Assembly: GCA_016713925.1 (NCBI GenBank)
Contig: JADJOH010000008.1
Location: forward strand, 558,001 to 622,000
Direction of reading: 5' to 3'
DNA length: 64,000 nucleotides
Source of the DNA: Bacteroidota bacterium
GTDB lineage: Bacteria; Bacteroidota; Bacteroidia; AKYH767-A; OLB10
How positions within the stretch are numbered: position 1 is the first letter of the stretch; each line of letters starts with the position of its first letter. Below, in pieces: positions 34,047-44,836 of this stretch. The translations under genes and the position numbers were made by a program. Below the pieces are notes generated by a model, which did not search any database, was not told where the DNA came from, and was given only the letters and a program-made list of their open reading frames with translations.

Positions 34047-36134
34047 ATGGATAGCAAGCCAACTAACCCGGAGGAGCAAATGAATCCGGAAATCACAGCA
34101 GACAATTCAGCTGCTTTATCAAATGAAAAGTCTGAATTACAGGAAGAAAACAGCTCTTCAAATCCCGAGACACCTAATGCAGTTCATGCAGCATCGGAGG
34201 TGCAAATCACGGAGGAGACGGTAAGCCCGGTAACAGTGAAGGCCGAGACCCCCGTCGCGGAGGTAGCAGATACTCCGTTAGAGCAACCGGTGAAAGAAGC
34301 TGAAATTCCTGCTGAAGAGACGCTTGTGCCTCATCATGAAGAAGAAATAGCGCATCTTGATGTCATAGCGGAGCACCATGAAGAAGTGGAAGCTTTGCCA
34401 TTAGAGAGCTTCGGGCATATGTCAAAGGAAGAGCTCGTGACTAAAATGGAAGCGCTTAGTAAGGAGAATGACCTGAATGCTGTAAAGAATAGTGTGTATG
34501 CTGCACGTGAAGCCTTTTTAACCATTTTTAATCAGGAAAAAGATCTTGCCTTCGCCTCTTTCATAGAAGCAGGTGGAGTGAAAGAAGATTTTGATTATAA
34601 AGATGCGCTGGAAGAACGCCTTTCAGAAGCCTATAAATATTTCCAGAAACGTCGCTCTGAGTTTGTGCTCGGTCAGGAAAAAATCCGCACAGAGAATCTT
34701 CGACAAAAGAATGAGATTTTGCAACAGATGAAAAACATCTTGCAGAAAGAAGAAGATATGTCGAAGGCTTTTAATGAATTTCATGACCTGCAGGCGAAGT
34801 GGAGAAGTATCGGTCCCGTGCCTCCGCAAAACGTGAATGATTTATGGATGACCTATAAACTCTACAGCGATCGGTTTTATGAGTTTATCCGTCTGAATCG
34901 GGAGTTGCAGGATCTCGAGATGAAGAAAAATCTCGAAATGAAAATGCATTTATGTGAAAAAGCAGAAGAATTGCTGCTCGAGCCATCTTTGAACAAAGCC
35001 CTGCAGGATATTCAGGCCTTGCAACATAAATGGCGCGAAATAGGTGCTGTCCCAAGAGAGAAGAGAACGGAAATATGGGTGCGATTTAAAGCAGCTGTCG
35101 ATAAAATATTTGAAAATAAGCGTTCTTACCTCGACTCGCAAAAGAAATTCTTTGATGATAATTTCAATGCGAAGAATGAGTTGGTTGCTAAAGTGGAGGA
35201 GTTTTTAAAGGAGAAGTTTGATAAACATCAGCAATGGCAGGATGGATTGAAGCGATTGCTGGAACTTCAGGGCGAGTGGAGAAAAATTGGTCCCGCCGGG
35301 AAGGAGCATAACGATTCCATCTGGCATAAATTCAAAACTTCCTGTGATCAGTTCTTTAAGAATAAGGATGAGTTTTATAAGAGTAAAAAGCAGGAATATG
35401 CTACGAATCTGCAAGCCAAAACAGAACTCTGTATTCAGGCAGAAAGTTTAAAGGAAAGCAGCGACTGGAAAAATACGGCCAATGAGTTGATTCGCCTGCA
35501 ACAGGAATGGAAGAAATTAGGACCTGCCGGGTCGCAGAATGAAAAGATCTGGCACCGCTTTAAGGCAGCATGTGATGATTTCTTCGGTCGTAAAACAGCT
35601 CATTTCTCGGATCAGGATCAGGCGCAGTCCGGAAATCTGGAACAGAAGAATGAATTGATAAAAGCTGTTGAAGAATTCGCACTTCCGGCTGATCCTAATG
35701 AAGCCATCGAGCAATTGAAGACATTCCAGAGGAAATTCACTGAAATCGGATTGGTTCCTCTAAAGCAGAAAGATGATATCCAGCAACGTTTTCGTGCAGC
35801 GATTCAAGTGCATTTCGATGCCTTAAAAGCCAAGCCGGAGTACAAGCAATCCTACCGTCAGCGTCAGGATCGTCCGGAGCGCAATGAGCGTTCAGAACGT
35901 AGCTATAAGCCACAGCATCAGGATGGTGGAGGAAATGACGAGCAGCGCAACCTCTTGAGTAAAGTCAATAAGCTGACCGGTGAAGTGCAATTATGGGAGA
36001 ATAATCTGGGATTCTTTGCGAACTCAAAAAATGCTGCGGCTTTGCGTCAGGAGTATGAAGATAAGATTCAGCAGGCTAAAGATGAAATAAACAAGTTGAA
36101 AGTCAAGCTGCAGGAACTGAAGAGCGCTTCCTAA
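34047..36134 (+). CDS. DUF349 repeat protein
   Basis: This 695-aa cytosolic protein starts at ATG 34047. Residues 1-130 are acidic and low-complexity. Five DUF349 repeats of about 70 residues follow, each with the pattern LQ.KWR.IG.VP....(D/E).W..FK...D.FF; examples are LQAKWRSIGPVPPQNVNDLW, LQHKWREIGAVPREKRTEIW and LQGEWRKIGPAGKEHNDSIW. It ends in a coiled coil (residues 640-690). The family is widespread in Bacteroidota and in actinobacteria; a precise function is not established. It is preceded by a promoter-hairpin leader and followed by a strong terminator. Confidence 0.9.
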   Translation: MDSKPTNPEEQMNPEITADNSAALSNEKSELQEENSSSNPETPNAVHAASEVQITEETVSPVTVKAETPVAEVADTPLEQPVKEAEIPAEETLVPHHEEEIAHLDVIAEHHEEVEALPLESFGHMSKEELVTKMEALSKENDLNAVKNSVYAAREAFLTIFNQEKDLAFASFIEAGGVKEDFDYKDALEERLSEAYKYFQKRRSEFVLGQEKIRTENLRQKNEILQQMKNILQKEEDMSKAFNEFHDLQAKWRSIGPVPPQNVNDLWMTYKLYSDRFYEFIRLNRELQDLEMKKNLEMKMHLCEKAEELLLEPSLNKALQDIQALQHKWREIGAVPREKRTEIWVRFKAAVDKIFENKRSYLDSQKKFFDDNFNAKNELVAKVEEFLKEKFDKHQQWQDGLKRLLELQGEWRKIGPAGKEHNDSIWHKFKTSCDQFFKNKDEFYKSKKQEYATNLQAKTELCIQAESLKESSDWKNTANELIRLQQEWKKLGPAGSQNEKIWHRFKAACDDFFGRKTAHFSDQDQAQSGNLEQKNELIKAVEEFALPADPNEAIEQLKTFQRKFTEIGLVPLKQKDDIQQRFRAAIQVHFDALKAKPEYKQSYRQRQDRPERNERSERSYKPQHQDGGGNDEQRNLLSKVNKLTGEVQLWENNLGFFANSKNAAALRQEYEDKIQQAKDEINKLKVKLQELKSAS

Positions 36135-36168
36135 AAGAGTCATATAATTGTAAATAATCAAGGTTTTG

Positions 36169-36210
36169 TAGCCCTTACTGAAGATTTTTTTCAGTGAGGG
36201 CTATCTTTTT
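36169..36210 (+). terminator. Terminator after the DUF349 gene
   Basis: Arms TAGCCCTTACTGAA (36169-36182) and TTCAGTGAGGGCTA (36190-36203) pair with one G-T wobble, followed by TCTTTTTT. Confidence 0.88.
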
Positions 36211-36353
36211 TATAATTTATCTGTTTCGTATTCAGGCAATTTATAAATTCGCATTCCCGTAACGGTTCAGCTACTGCAACTTATGTAACCTAAAAACGAG
36301 GTATCTTATCCGTATCTTAGTGCTTCCAAAACAAAAAAACGAATTCAAATAGC

Positions 36354-38459
36354 ATGAAAAAAATTATAACTATAGTAATGTCGCTGCTTGTAAGTGCAGG
36401 CGGTAGTTTGTTTGCCCAGGAAAAGTGTCTTACTGAAATTATGTTTCAGGAGGCTGCTGCAAAAGATCCTCAACTTTTAAGAAACAGAGAGGCGATGGAA
36501 CTGTGGACGCAACAGTATCTCGAACAACAACAAAATCAATCCGCCACAGAGAAAGGTGCTGCGGTAGTAAAAGTTATTCCGGTAGTAGTGCATGTGATCC
36601 ATTTTAACGGTTCGGAGAACATTTCAAAAGCACAAATTCAGAATCAGATTGATATTCTTAATGAAGATTTTAATGCGTTGAATGCAGATACAACAAATTG
36701 TCCTGCCGTTTTTCAACCCTTGATTGGAAATACACAAGTTGAATTCCGACTCGCGCAGTTGGATCCAAATGGCAATTGTACCGATGGTATCGTTCGTGTT
36801 TATTCTCCTTTAACAGTGAATGCCCGAAACAATGTGAAAGCATTGAGTTATTGGCCAAGCAACCAATATCTGAACATGTGGGTAGTCAACAGTATTGAGA
36901 ATTCAGGTGGTTCGCCCGGTCAGGTAATCGGTTTTGCGCAGTTCCCCGGTACAGGATCCCCATTGACAGATGGTGTGGTGATTAAACATGATTTTATGGG
37001 CAATATCGGAACTGCTGCCGGTACAGGGAATGCAGGAAGAACGGCGACACATGAGGTAGGTCACTGGTTAAATCTTCGTCATATTTGGGGAGACAATACC
37101 TGTGGAAATGATTTCGTTTCTGATACCCCTCCTCATTATGAGGCCAATTTATCTATCTGCCCAACATGGCCCTATCTAAGCAGTTGCCCGGGTAATGCTC
37201 CTAATGGCGACATGTATGTGAATTATATGGATTATACCAATGGCGATTGCCAGAATATGTTTTCTGTTGGACAGTCTGCCAGAATGAATGCAGCATTGGC
37301 CAGTGCCACCAGCGGAAGAAATAATTTATGGAATGCTAATAACCTTGTCTTAACGGGTACGGATGGCTCACCTGCCGTCCTTTGCGCACCAAAAGCGGAT
37401 TTCATTCCCCGCCCTCGCTTGATTTGTGAAGGTGGTTCCACTCAATTTGTTGATATTTCATGGAGAGGTGAAGTGGCTTCCAGGGTATGGACATTCCCTG
37501 GCGGATCTCCGGCAACAGATACATCAAGAAATCCGCTGGTAGTATATAATACTCCCGGTGTATATGATGTTACTTTAACTGTAACTAATGCTTCAGGAAC
37601 AGATTCTAAAACGGAAACCGGAATTGTGATTGTCAGTCCGAATAATGTGACGACCTCTGTACCTTACTCTGAAGGTTTTGAAGGTGGATTATTTCCAACT
37701 GCCAACAGTTGGGTAAATATAAATGCCAATGGCGGTAGCGAATGGGAAGTAAATAATGTAGCCGCAGCCACCGGTCAATATTCCATCAACCTTTATAATT
37801 TTTCAAATAATGATAAAGGTCCGGATGAGTTTATAACGAATGCATTCAACTTCACGGGTGTTACCGGAACCATCATGACTTTTGACATGGCTTTTGCTTA
37901 TCCTACTTCAACCGGAACCAATGACGATAAACTGACTGTGTATTTCTCTTCCAATTGCGGACAAACCTGGATGCCGCGTTATGCCAAGCAGGGCGCAAGT
38001 CTTGCAACAACTACAACTGCTATCGCAAATGACTTTTATCCATCTTCTACTCAATGGAGAACGGAAACAGTCAGTCTTACACCAACCTCCATCTCTACCC
38101 GACCCAATATCAGATTCCGTTTTGAGTTTAACCACGATACCGGAAATAATATTTTCATTGATAATATCAATATCAACGGTACAGTGGGGATAGACGAGGT
38201 GAATGCCGACAATTCTAACGTTATCGTCTATCCGAATCCTTCTTCATCTTTCACCTATGTGGATTTCAACATGACCTATACCGGTCTTGTGAAAATTGAT
38301 GTGACAGATGCTCAGGGACGTTTGATCAGCACGTTCACTGATGAATTACCCGCAGGAGAACACCAGTACACCATGAGTCAGGATCTGGCCAAGGGTGTAT
38401 ATTTTGTTCGATTGACTTTCGGTGATAAAGCAGTAACAAAGAAAGTAGTAATAAAGTAA
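36354..38459 (+). CDS. Secreted M43 (pappalysin/cytophagalysin) metalloprotease, intact copy
   Basis: This 701-aa protein has a signal peptide (residues 1-21, ending SLFAQ) and a propeptide-like region. The zinc peptidase domain follows, with the metzincin motif HEVGHWLNLRH (His233, Glu234, His237, His243) and a downstream Met-turn NYMDY (about 289). After it come a PKD domain (about 350-430, WTFPGGSPATDTS... YNTPGVYDVTLTVTNASG), a MAM/jelly-roll-like region (about 440-610) and a T9SS sorting domain (VYPNPSSSFTYVDFNM to VTKKVVIK). It should be a cell-surface or released protease. It has a paralogue immediately downstream that is frameshifted. Confidence 0.93.
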   Translation: MKKIITIVMSLLVSAGGSLFAQEKCLTEIMFQEAAAKDPQLLRNREAMELWTQQYLEQQQNQSATEKGAAVVKVIPVVVHVIHFNGSENISKAQIQNQIDILNEDFNALNADTTNCPAVFQPLIGNTQVEFRLAQLDPNGNCTDGIVRVYSPLTVNARNNVKALSYWPSNQYLNMWVVNSIENSGGSPGQVIGFAQFPGTGSPLTDGVVIKHDFMGNIGTAAGTGNAGRTATHEVGHWLNLRHIWGDNTCGNDFVSDTPPHYEANLSICPTWPYLSSCPGNAPNGDMYVNYMDYTNGDCQNMFSVGQSARMNAALASATSGRNNLWNANNLVLTGTDGSPAVLCAPKADFIPRPRLICEGGSTQFVDISWRGEVASRVWTFPGGSPATDTSRNPLVVYNTPGVYDVTLTVTNASGTDSKTETGIVIVSPNNVTTSVPYSEGFEGGLFPTANSWVNINANGGSEWEVNNVAAATGQYSINLYNFSNNDKGPDEFITNAFNFTGVTGTIMTFDMAFAYPTSTGTNDDKLTVYFSSNCGQTWMPRYAKQGASLATTTTAIANDFYPSSTQWRTETVSLTPTSISTRPNIRFRFEFNHDTGNNIFIDNININGTVGIDEVNADNSNVIVYPNPSSSFTYVDFNMTYTGLVKIDVTDAQGRLISTFTDELPAGEHQYTMSQDLAKGVYFVRLTFGDKAVTKKVVIK

Positions 38460-38482
38460 GCCATCATTTAGTTAAGGTTTAA

Positions 38483-38515
38483 AATAGCGCCCGGATATTC
38501 TGTTCGGGCGTTATT
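38483..38515 (+). terminator. Terminator between the two M43 genes
   Basis: AATAGCGCCCGGA pairs with TTCGGGCGTTATT, with wobble and mismatch near the ends, followed by a T-rich stretch. It separates the intact copy from the broken copy. Confidence 0.7.
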
Positions 38516-38540
38516 TATTGCATAAATTGAAAAAATCAAC

Positions 38541-40620
38541 ATGAAAAATATCATTGGAATAGTTATAGTTTTCTCGCTGTTTATCACGAGGGTGAATGGT
38601 CAGGATATTCCGTTTCGGAGTTGTGATACGGATGTAAAGTGGTTGGAGGCAGTAAATGCTGATCCGGATGCAGCAGTTCGTAACGCTGCGTTGAGGTCCT
38701 TTAGAAGTGAATTCTTGAAACAAGCCAACCGGTCCATCTCCACTGCAGGAACTGTGATTTATAAGATTCCTGTAGTGTTTCATGTGATTCATACTTATGG
38801 AACAGAAAATATCAGTAAGGCGCAGATTTTGGATGCGGTGGATATTATGAATAAGAGTTTTCAAAAGCTGAATCCTGACACGGGAATGGTGATTCCTTTA
38901 TTCCAACCCATTTTTGCGGATTGTCAGATTGAATTGGTGTTACCGAATGTGGATCCCTTCGGGAATTGTACGGATGGAATTACACGTACCTATTCTCCGC
39001 TTACGGCATCTGCCAGTGACAATGTGAAGGCACTCGTCGGTTGGCCGTCTAATAAGTATTTTAATATTTGGGTGGTAAAGAATATCGAAAGTGGTGCCGC
39101 AGGGTACGCCTATTATCCCGGAATTTCTGCAGCTATTGATGGTGTGGTGATCCGGCATGATTATGTAGGTGGTATAGGTACCAGCAGCGGATCAAATTAT
39201 ACGGAGCGTTCACTGACGCATGAAGTCGGACATTGGCTGGATCTGCCGCATACCTGGGGCTCTACTAACAGTCCGGGCATTGCTTCCAATTGTAATTCAG
39301 ATGATGGAATTTCAGATACACCGAACACGATCGGAACGAGTGATTTTTCCTGCAATACCGCTCAATCGACCTGCGGTGCCATTGACAATGTTCAGAATTA
39401 TATGGATTATGCCAGTTGCCATTATATGTTTACAGAAGGTCAGAAAATGGCGATGCATGCTGCTTTGAATTCTTCGATCGGTAACCGGAATAACCTCTGG
39501 ACCAATTCAAATCTGATAAGTACCGGAACCAACACCGGACATGTCACTCCAAACTTGTGCTCCTGTTGCTGATTTTAATGTACAGAAATATGCTATTTGT
39601 CAGGGCGGTATCGTGTATTTTAAAGATGTGTCCTGGGGAGGAACGGTCACTTCAAGATCATGGCAGTTTCCGGGAGGAAATCCAGCTACCGATACTTCGG
39701 CTAACCCCATAGTGAGTTATAGCACACCAGGCGTGTATGATGTGACTTTGACAGTATCAAATGGTGTTGGTGGAGATGTAATTACCAGAAACGGGATCGT
39801 AGAAGTATTCCCAAATCCGGGAACTAATCCTGCACCCTATGCTGAGAGTTTTGAATCCATTTCATTTCCCGGAGGCGAATGGTCTGTTGAAAATTTCGGG
39901 AACACAAATGCATGGTCGTTGAGTACACTTACGGGCGCTACAGGAACAAAATCACTGCGTTTAACAAACCAAAGTGGTAATCCGGGTGGAAGTGTTGATG
40001 CTGTCATTACACCAACGCTTAACCTTAACGGAGTAAACGGAGCGCAGGTGAGCTTTAAATATGCTTTTGCATCAAAGAATAATAGCGATAGTAGTATGCT
40101 GCGGGTCTTCGTTTCCACAAACTGCGGCTCATCGTGGCAGATGAGGTATTCGTTTCAAGGTGCAGCATTGCGAACTGCGCCAAATACAAGCAGTAATTTT
40201 ATTCCTTCATCTGCAGAATGGAATACTCTGGTTGTAAACCTGCCCAATGCATCCAACAGACCCTCTGTCAGAGTGAAATTTGAATTTACCAATGTGAATG
40301 GGAATAATATTTATATCGATGATATTAATGTGTCGGGTGTAACAGCTGTCAATGAATTAACAGCTCAACAGTTCGGTTTTGAAGCCTATCCGAATCCTGC
40401 TCAGGGAAAGATGAATGTTAAAATGGATTTGGAGAAATCGGCCCCGGTACAATTGGAAGTGCTGGACATGCAAGGTCGCTTACTTCAGCGCGTAGATCTT
40501 GGAAACAAAACAGGGCAGATGGTGTACGAATTAGATGGTGCAGCCTACCATGGTGTCTACCTGTTGCGCATGACCGTAGATGGACAAAAGTTCACTCAAA
40601 GAATAAGTTTTATTCAATAG
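38541..40620 (+). pseudogene. Second M43 metalloprotease copy, broken by a +1 frameshift
   Basis: Frame 1 (38541-39572) encodes a signal peptide, the propeptide and an intact zinc motif HEVGHWLDLPH with Met-turn NYMDY. It runs out in CSCC and a stop just after the catalytic domain. A frame one base over (from 39541) continues with APVADFNVQKYAICQGG, a PKD domain, the jelly-roll region and a T9SS sorting domain. Aligned with the intact paralogue upstream, the two halves form one 690-residue protein; total length 2080 = 3x693+1. The shift lies near 39555-39560. If real, the product would be a free protease domain without its sorting signal. A sequencing error cannot be excluded. Confidence 0.88.
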
Positions 40621-40703
40621 AAGATCGTCTTATAGATAATCCGGCTTACGATAATCTGAAGAATTCCGGTAAGCCATGCAACAATTAATTTAGCAGACAT
40701 ACA

Positions 40704-41111
40704 ATGGCAGCATTTACATTCAGAACAACCTTTGTTGTTTACGCCACACCCGATGAGGTGTTTGAAGCGATGACAGATCCCGGCATCATTGCCGCATGGG
40801 GTGGAGGACTCTCGGTGATCGAACCAAAACCCGGTGGACATTTTGAAATGTTTGACGGTTGGGTAAAAGGAGAGGTTAGGCATTTTGTTTTCGGCAAAGA
40901 GCTCGGCTTTACCTGGAAGCCTACAGAATGGGAGAAGAAAGCAAAACCCTCTTCCGTGCACATGCGATTCATTGCACATGCTGCCGGTACTGATGTGGTT
41001 TTAATTCATACCGGTTTTCCTTCACAGGAAGAAGCCGACAAACATGGCAATGGCTGGATCGATTATGTGTTCGATCCGATGAATGATTATTTTACGCTGG
41101 ACAGAGAGTGA
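40704..41111 (+). CDS. AHSA1/SRPBCC-domain protein
   Basis: This 135-aa small cytosolic protein has the START-like AHSA1 pattern: opening FRTTFVVYATPDEVFEAMTDPGIIAAWGG, middle GGHFEMFDGWVKGEV and end WIDYVFDPMNDYFTL. The fold forms a cavity for a hydrophobic ligand or binds Hsp90-like clients in eukaryotes; bacterial members are uncharacterised or stress-linked. It stands alone between the protease pair and the convergent lipoprotein cluster. Confidence 0.85.
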   Translation: MAAFTFRTTFVVYATPDEVFEAMTDPGIIAAWGGGLSVIEPKPGGHFEMFDGWVKGEVRHFVFGKELGFTWKPTEWEKKAKPSSVHMRFIAHAAGTDVVLIHTGFPSQEEADKHGNGWIDYVFDPMNDYFTLDRE

Positions 41112-41167
41112 TGGCCTTTTCTTCTGAAGTGTTCTCTATAAAACGCACCATCCAAAACCTCGACATC

Positions 41168-42961
41168 CTATTGTTTCCTGATAAACGCCAAATACACATC
41201 GTTGAGCGTTCCCGTTCCTAATAAATTATTGGCACTATCGTAAATAGTACATGGCCCATTGAAATGTACTTGTGTTAATGTCCCGACTGCTCCGGCATTG
41301 AGAATGGAAAGATTCGCCGGAACTTGTGGCCGGATAATATATTCCGTTCCATTTAAATAATAAGTGATTTTAGCATTAAGGTATCCGGGTGTATTTGAAA
41401 TGGAATGTACTCCAATGTAATTGGGAACTTCTTCCAAAACAATTTTCATGGCGGTGTCGGGCGGTGGTACTCCTCCGATATAGGGCCAGCTATAGCAAAA
41501 GGCATCGAACTTCGTCTGTGTAGAATCCCAGACCTGATACAGGAGAATATTCTCTTCAGCTAAAACAATATTGCCGGTCACAGTGCTGCTTAAGTCTACG
41601 CGCATGATCTCCGTGTTTGGATATAAATCGCCACATACTTTTATTGGACCTGTTAAATTAACTACCGGTACCGGTTGAATATTTAAATTACGTATGGTGG
41701 ATGCAGTTCCATTCATATTGGTTGCCTTTACGGTAATAGGTCCTTCCGGACATGGAGTGTTTAATTTCCCATTTTGCGCAACAACAAAAGAAGAATAGCC
41801 CAATGCAGTAATAGTAACATAAGCTGTAGTCAGTTGATTGTTACAATTGGTGAATTCAGCTTCCAGAATACCAACATTGGTACACGGGACAACCATGTCA
41901 GGGAAGGTTTGGGCAGAGGAACCGCCTGATGTTAACATCACGGTCATGGGAGCTGTGGTATTATCAGAATAAGTGGCAGTGATAATTAATGGAACATTTG
42001 CAGGCATGTTTCCTGAAAATATTCCGGCTTGATTGGTCCAACCGGATGCAACACTTGACATGGCTCTGATGGTTACCAATGCATTTGCTACAGGTCTTCC
42101 AAGACAATCGGTCACTTTTCCTGAACCAACCGCAAGGTCTCCCGGCCAATCATAATTCCACCAGCTGAAATGACTGACTTCACCAATGTAATTACTTCCT
42201 AGTCGTGTAGCCAAACCTTCTTCTTTCCATAAATCAATGTTCTCATCAAAATGCCACAAGGGTAGTGTGGAAGGTGCGCTGGTCAACTGTACCGGATCAA
42301 TAGGCATGGAGATGGTTGCTTTCTTTCCGGACATTAATTGCAAGGGGTTCCCCATGTTATCCTGAAGTTCTACACCCAACATGCCAAAGCTGATCAATAC
42401 CTTTTCTTCTCCGGCCGTATTTTCTCCAAGAAAATCTCCACCGGGAGTCAGTTCACTGAAGTTAGGGTCGCTGATGCCAAGATAATGAGAAGCAATTTTT
42501 ACGACGCCGGTATAAGGAGAACCATCTGTTTTTGCAAAAGCATTGGCAGGAAATGTTACAGTAGCACTACCAACTGATAAGTTCCCACCGCTGATGGCAG
42601 ATGTGGTTTGATTAAATTGTTTCAACGGCATCACCAGATTACAATAATGAATGGTTTTATCGGATGGTATAAATCCGCTGCTGCGGTTCCAGTAGCCGTT
42701 CTTTGAAGCCTTGACGACAGCTCTTTTCTTGCCGGTCAAAGCATTTTCAAATACAAACAATCCTTGTACATCTGTCAGCGTACTGAAACTCCCTACCCGA
42801 ACAGCTACTCCTTCCAACGGATTTCCTGATTCATCCAACACTCTTCCATAGACGGTGATGGAAACATCACTCCCGGAGGATGTAGTAACCTTTTCATCTT
42901 TGGCACAGGAAGAAATGGTAAGAACAAAGAGCAGGCAGAGGTAATTTAAAATAGTTTTCAT
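41168..42961 (-). CDS. Surface lipoprotein with carboxypeptidase-regulatory-like domain, paralogue 1
   Basis: This 597-aa protein starts at ATG 42961; the lipobox is TISSC. A CarboxypepD_reg-like beta-sandwich (about residues 35-110, VYGRVLDESGNPLEGVAVRVG) is followed by a conserved module ending GSNYIGEVSHFSWWNYDWPGD (about 115-285). That module contains FPANAFAKTDGSPYTG, LTPGGDFLGE, SFGMLGVELQDNMGNPLQL and PLWHFDENIDLWKEEG. Two or three further Ig-like or carboxypeptidase-like modules follow. There is no T9SS domain. Its two upstream neighbours are paralogues. Function is unknown; a surface scaffold or binding protein is the best inference. Confidence 0.85.
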   Translation of the reverse strand: MKTILNYLCLLFVLTISSCAKDEKVTTSSGSDVSITVYGRVLDESGNPLEGVAVRVGSFSTLTDVQGLFVFENALTGKKRAVVKASKNGYWNRSSGFIPSDKTIHYCNLVMPLKQFNQTTSAISGGNLSVGSATVTFPANAFAKTDGSPYTGVVKIASHYLGISDPNFSELTPGGDFLGENTAGEEKVLISFGMLGVELQDNMGNPLQLMSGKKATISMPIDPVQLTSAPSTLPLWHFDENIDLWKEEGLATRLGSNYIGEVSHFSWWNYDWPGDLAVGSGKVTDCLGRPVANALVTIRAMSSVASGWTNQAGIFSGNMPANVPLIITATYSDNTTAPMTVMLTSGGSSAQTFPDMVVPCTNVGILEAEFTNCNNQLTTAYVTITALGYSSFVVAQNGKLNTPCPEGPITVKATNMNGTASTIRNLNIQPVPVVNLTGPIKVCGDLYPNTEIMRVDLSSTVTGNIVLAEENILLYQVWDSTQTKFDAFCYSWPYIGGVPPPDTAMKIVLEEVPNYIGVHSISNTPGYLNAKITYYLNGTEYIIRPQVPANLSILNAGAVGTLTQVHFNGPCTIYDSANNLLGTGTLNDVYLAFIRKQ

Positions 42962-43057
42962 GGTGGATGAATTTGGTGAAGGTTTTTTCAATAATGAATT
43001 TAATTTTATTATGAAGCTTAGCAACCAATACCTTCAGTTATTAAATATAAAATCGGT

Positions 43058-44800
43058 TTAATTCCTAATGCATTTAATTTTTAAATTGTTAATTATTCCT
43101 TGTTCCTCGTTCCCAGTAGAATTATTCATTATTGTTACGTTTCCCTGAATAGAAACCTCCATAGTGTCACCAACTATCCCATTCTTTATAATAGTTAAGT
43201 AAAGATTTGGCAGAGTAGTATCCGCATAAATAAAGTAATAGCTGCTTGGACCATAGTAATCAATAAACAAGTTATAGCCTTGCAATAAATAGGTGCCTGG
43301 CTGGTAAGGGAAAGAGCCATTTATATTAAAGTCCATAGACTGTATTGCATTATATGAAGTTATTTCAAAACTATTTGGTGATACATCATACAAACCAAAC
43401 ACATTGACTGTATCTAAATAGCTAATATTTAGCGATGGACTTGAAAGATCAAATTCACAGGAGCCATCATTAGCACTTGCAGTATCACACATTACAATAG
43501 TTCCCAAATCTAATGAATCAGGAAAACAAGGTAATGCAACTAAGTTGACATATTGTGAAGTTAAATAATTCGCAATAATGGTAGCGGTTCCACAGGGCAC
43601 CAATGTATTAATTGATCCGTTGATGGGTTGTATATAACTATAACCAGCGCCATTAGATATGTATACCATTGGGTTAACTGGCATATTATTGCAATCAACA
43701 AATTGCATTTTTAGTTTACTCATGCTATCACAACTGAAGGTGAAATCAGGCACATTATATATTTGTCCGGCTGTGAGTGCCGGAATGCTAACGATACCGG
43801 ATGTTATCGTACCAAATCTTGCAAATACTGTTGACGATAGGGTGGAATTGATCTGTCCGGAGTAAAATCCGTTTTGATTGGTATAAACTGATCCATTATT
43901 ATTATGGTAAATAGTGACGTTTGCCAGGGGTAATCCATTGCAATCATAAACATATCCCTGAATAGTTGCCGGAGGAAAAGGTTCATCACAATTCCACCAG
44001 GAAAAATGCGCTACTTCGCCAATGTATTTATTTCCTTGCTTGGTGGCGAATCCCTCTTCTACCCACATGTTTTTGCTTTCATCAAAATACCATAGAGGGA
44101 TCGTAGCAGCAGCGCCGGCTAATTGCCCTGCATCAATAGGCAATTGAATAGTTGCCAGTTTTCCGGGAGCCAATTGCAAAGAATTGCCAAGATTGTCGCT
44201 GATCTCAACACCGATCATTCCGTAACTTTCTAATTTAACAATGTCGCCGGAAGTTGATTCCGCCATTAAATCACCACCGGGAATCAATGCCCCGAAATTC
44301 GGATCATTAACAGGCAAGTGTTTCGCTGTTACCGTAACCATTCCTGAATAAGTACTTCCGCTAGAAGTCACAAAGGCATTGGGCGGAAAAATTAAAGTCG
44401 CCCCTGAAATAGTTAACGTACCACCGGTTGCACTTTGAAAGGCAGGAGAATTCGTTTTGAGCGGCATCACGAAGTTGCAATATTGAATGGCTCCTGTGTT
44501 AGGAATAAACCCAACCGCTCGATCCCAATATCCGGACTTGGTTGCTTTTACAACTGCTCTGGTTTTATTCACACTCACTTTTTCAATGAGGAAAATTCCG
44601 TTGTTGTCCGTTTGAGCAGATTTATTACCTACTTGAATAGATGCATTGACAAGCGGAAGGCCATTCTCTCCTTTTATCTGTCCGGCAATAGTGATCGTGT
44701 AAGAGCCGGAAGCATCGGGCGTTTCATTGTTTTCGTCCTTGTTGCAGGAAAATGTGAAACCAATTAGAAATGATAGGAGAACTAAAATTATTTTTTTCAT
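43058..44800 (-). CDS. Surface lipoprotein with carboxypeptidase-regulatory-like domain, paralogue 2
   Basis: This 580-aa protein starts at ATG 44800 (MKKIILVLLSFLIGFTFSCNK; lipid-accepting Cys19). It shares with its neighbours the CarboxypepD_reg-like module (AGQIKGENGLPLVNASIQVG), the block ATKSGYWDRAVGFIP, and the central module ending YIGEVAHFSWWNCD. The C-terminal part diverges strongly (acidic, with a distinct YYGPSSYYFIYAD stretch), so the modules after the SWWN block probably define individual binding properties. It lies 36 bases downstream of paralogue 3 and 96 upstream of paralogue 1, suggesting one transcript. Confidence 0.85.
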   Translation of the reverse strand: MKKIILVLLSFLIGFTFSCNKDENNETPDASGSYTITIAGQIKGENGLPLVNASIQVGNKSAQTDNNGIFLIEKVSVNKTRAVVKATKSGYWDRAVGFIPNTGAIQYCNFVMPLKTNSPAFQSATGGTLTISGATLIFPPNAFVTSSGSTYSGMVTVTAKHLPVNDPNFGALIPGGDLMAESTSGDIVKLESYGMIGVEISDNLGNSLQLAPGKLATIQLPIDAGQLAGAAATIPLWYFDESKNMWVEEGFATKQGNKYIGEVAHFSWWNCDEPFPPATIQGYVYDCNGLPLANVTIYHNNNGSVYTNQNGFYSGQINSTLSSTVFARFGTITSGIVSIPALTAGQIYNVPDFTFSCDSMSKLKMQFVDCNNMPVNPMVYISNGAGYSYIQPINGSINTLVPCGTATIIANYLTSQYVNLVALPCFPDSLDLGTIVMCDTASANDGSCEFDLSSPSLNISYLDTVNVFGLYDVSPNSFEITSYNAIQSMDFNINGSFPYQPGTYLLQGYNLFIDYYGPSSYYFIYADTTLPNLYLTIIKNGIVGDTMEVSIQGNVTIMNNSTGNEEQGIINNLKIKCIRN

Positions 44801-44836
44801 GGAAAAAAGATTTAGAAATGAGTAGAAATTCATTAA

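Noticed and set aside
40614..40979. 121-codon minus-strand frame over the AHSA1 gene
   Set aside because: Shadow of the plus-strand AHSA1 gene, which has clear family motifs.
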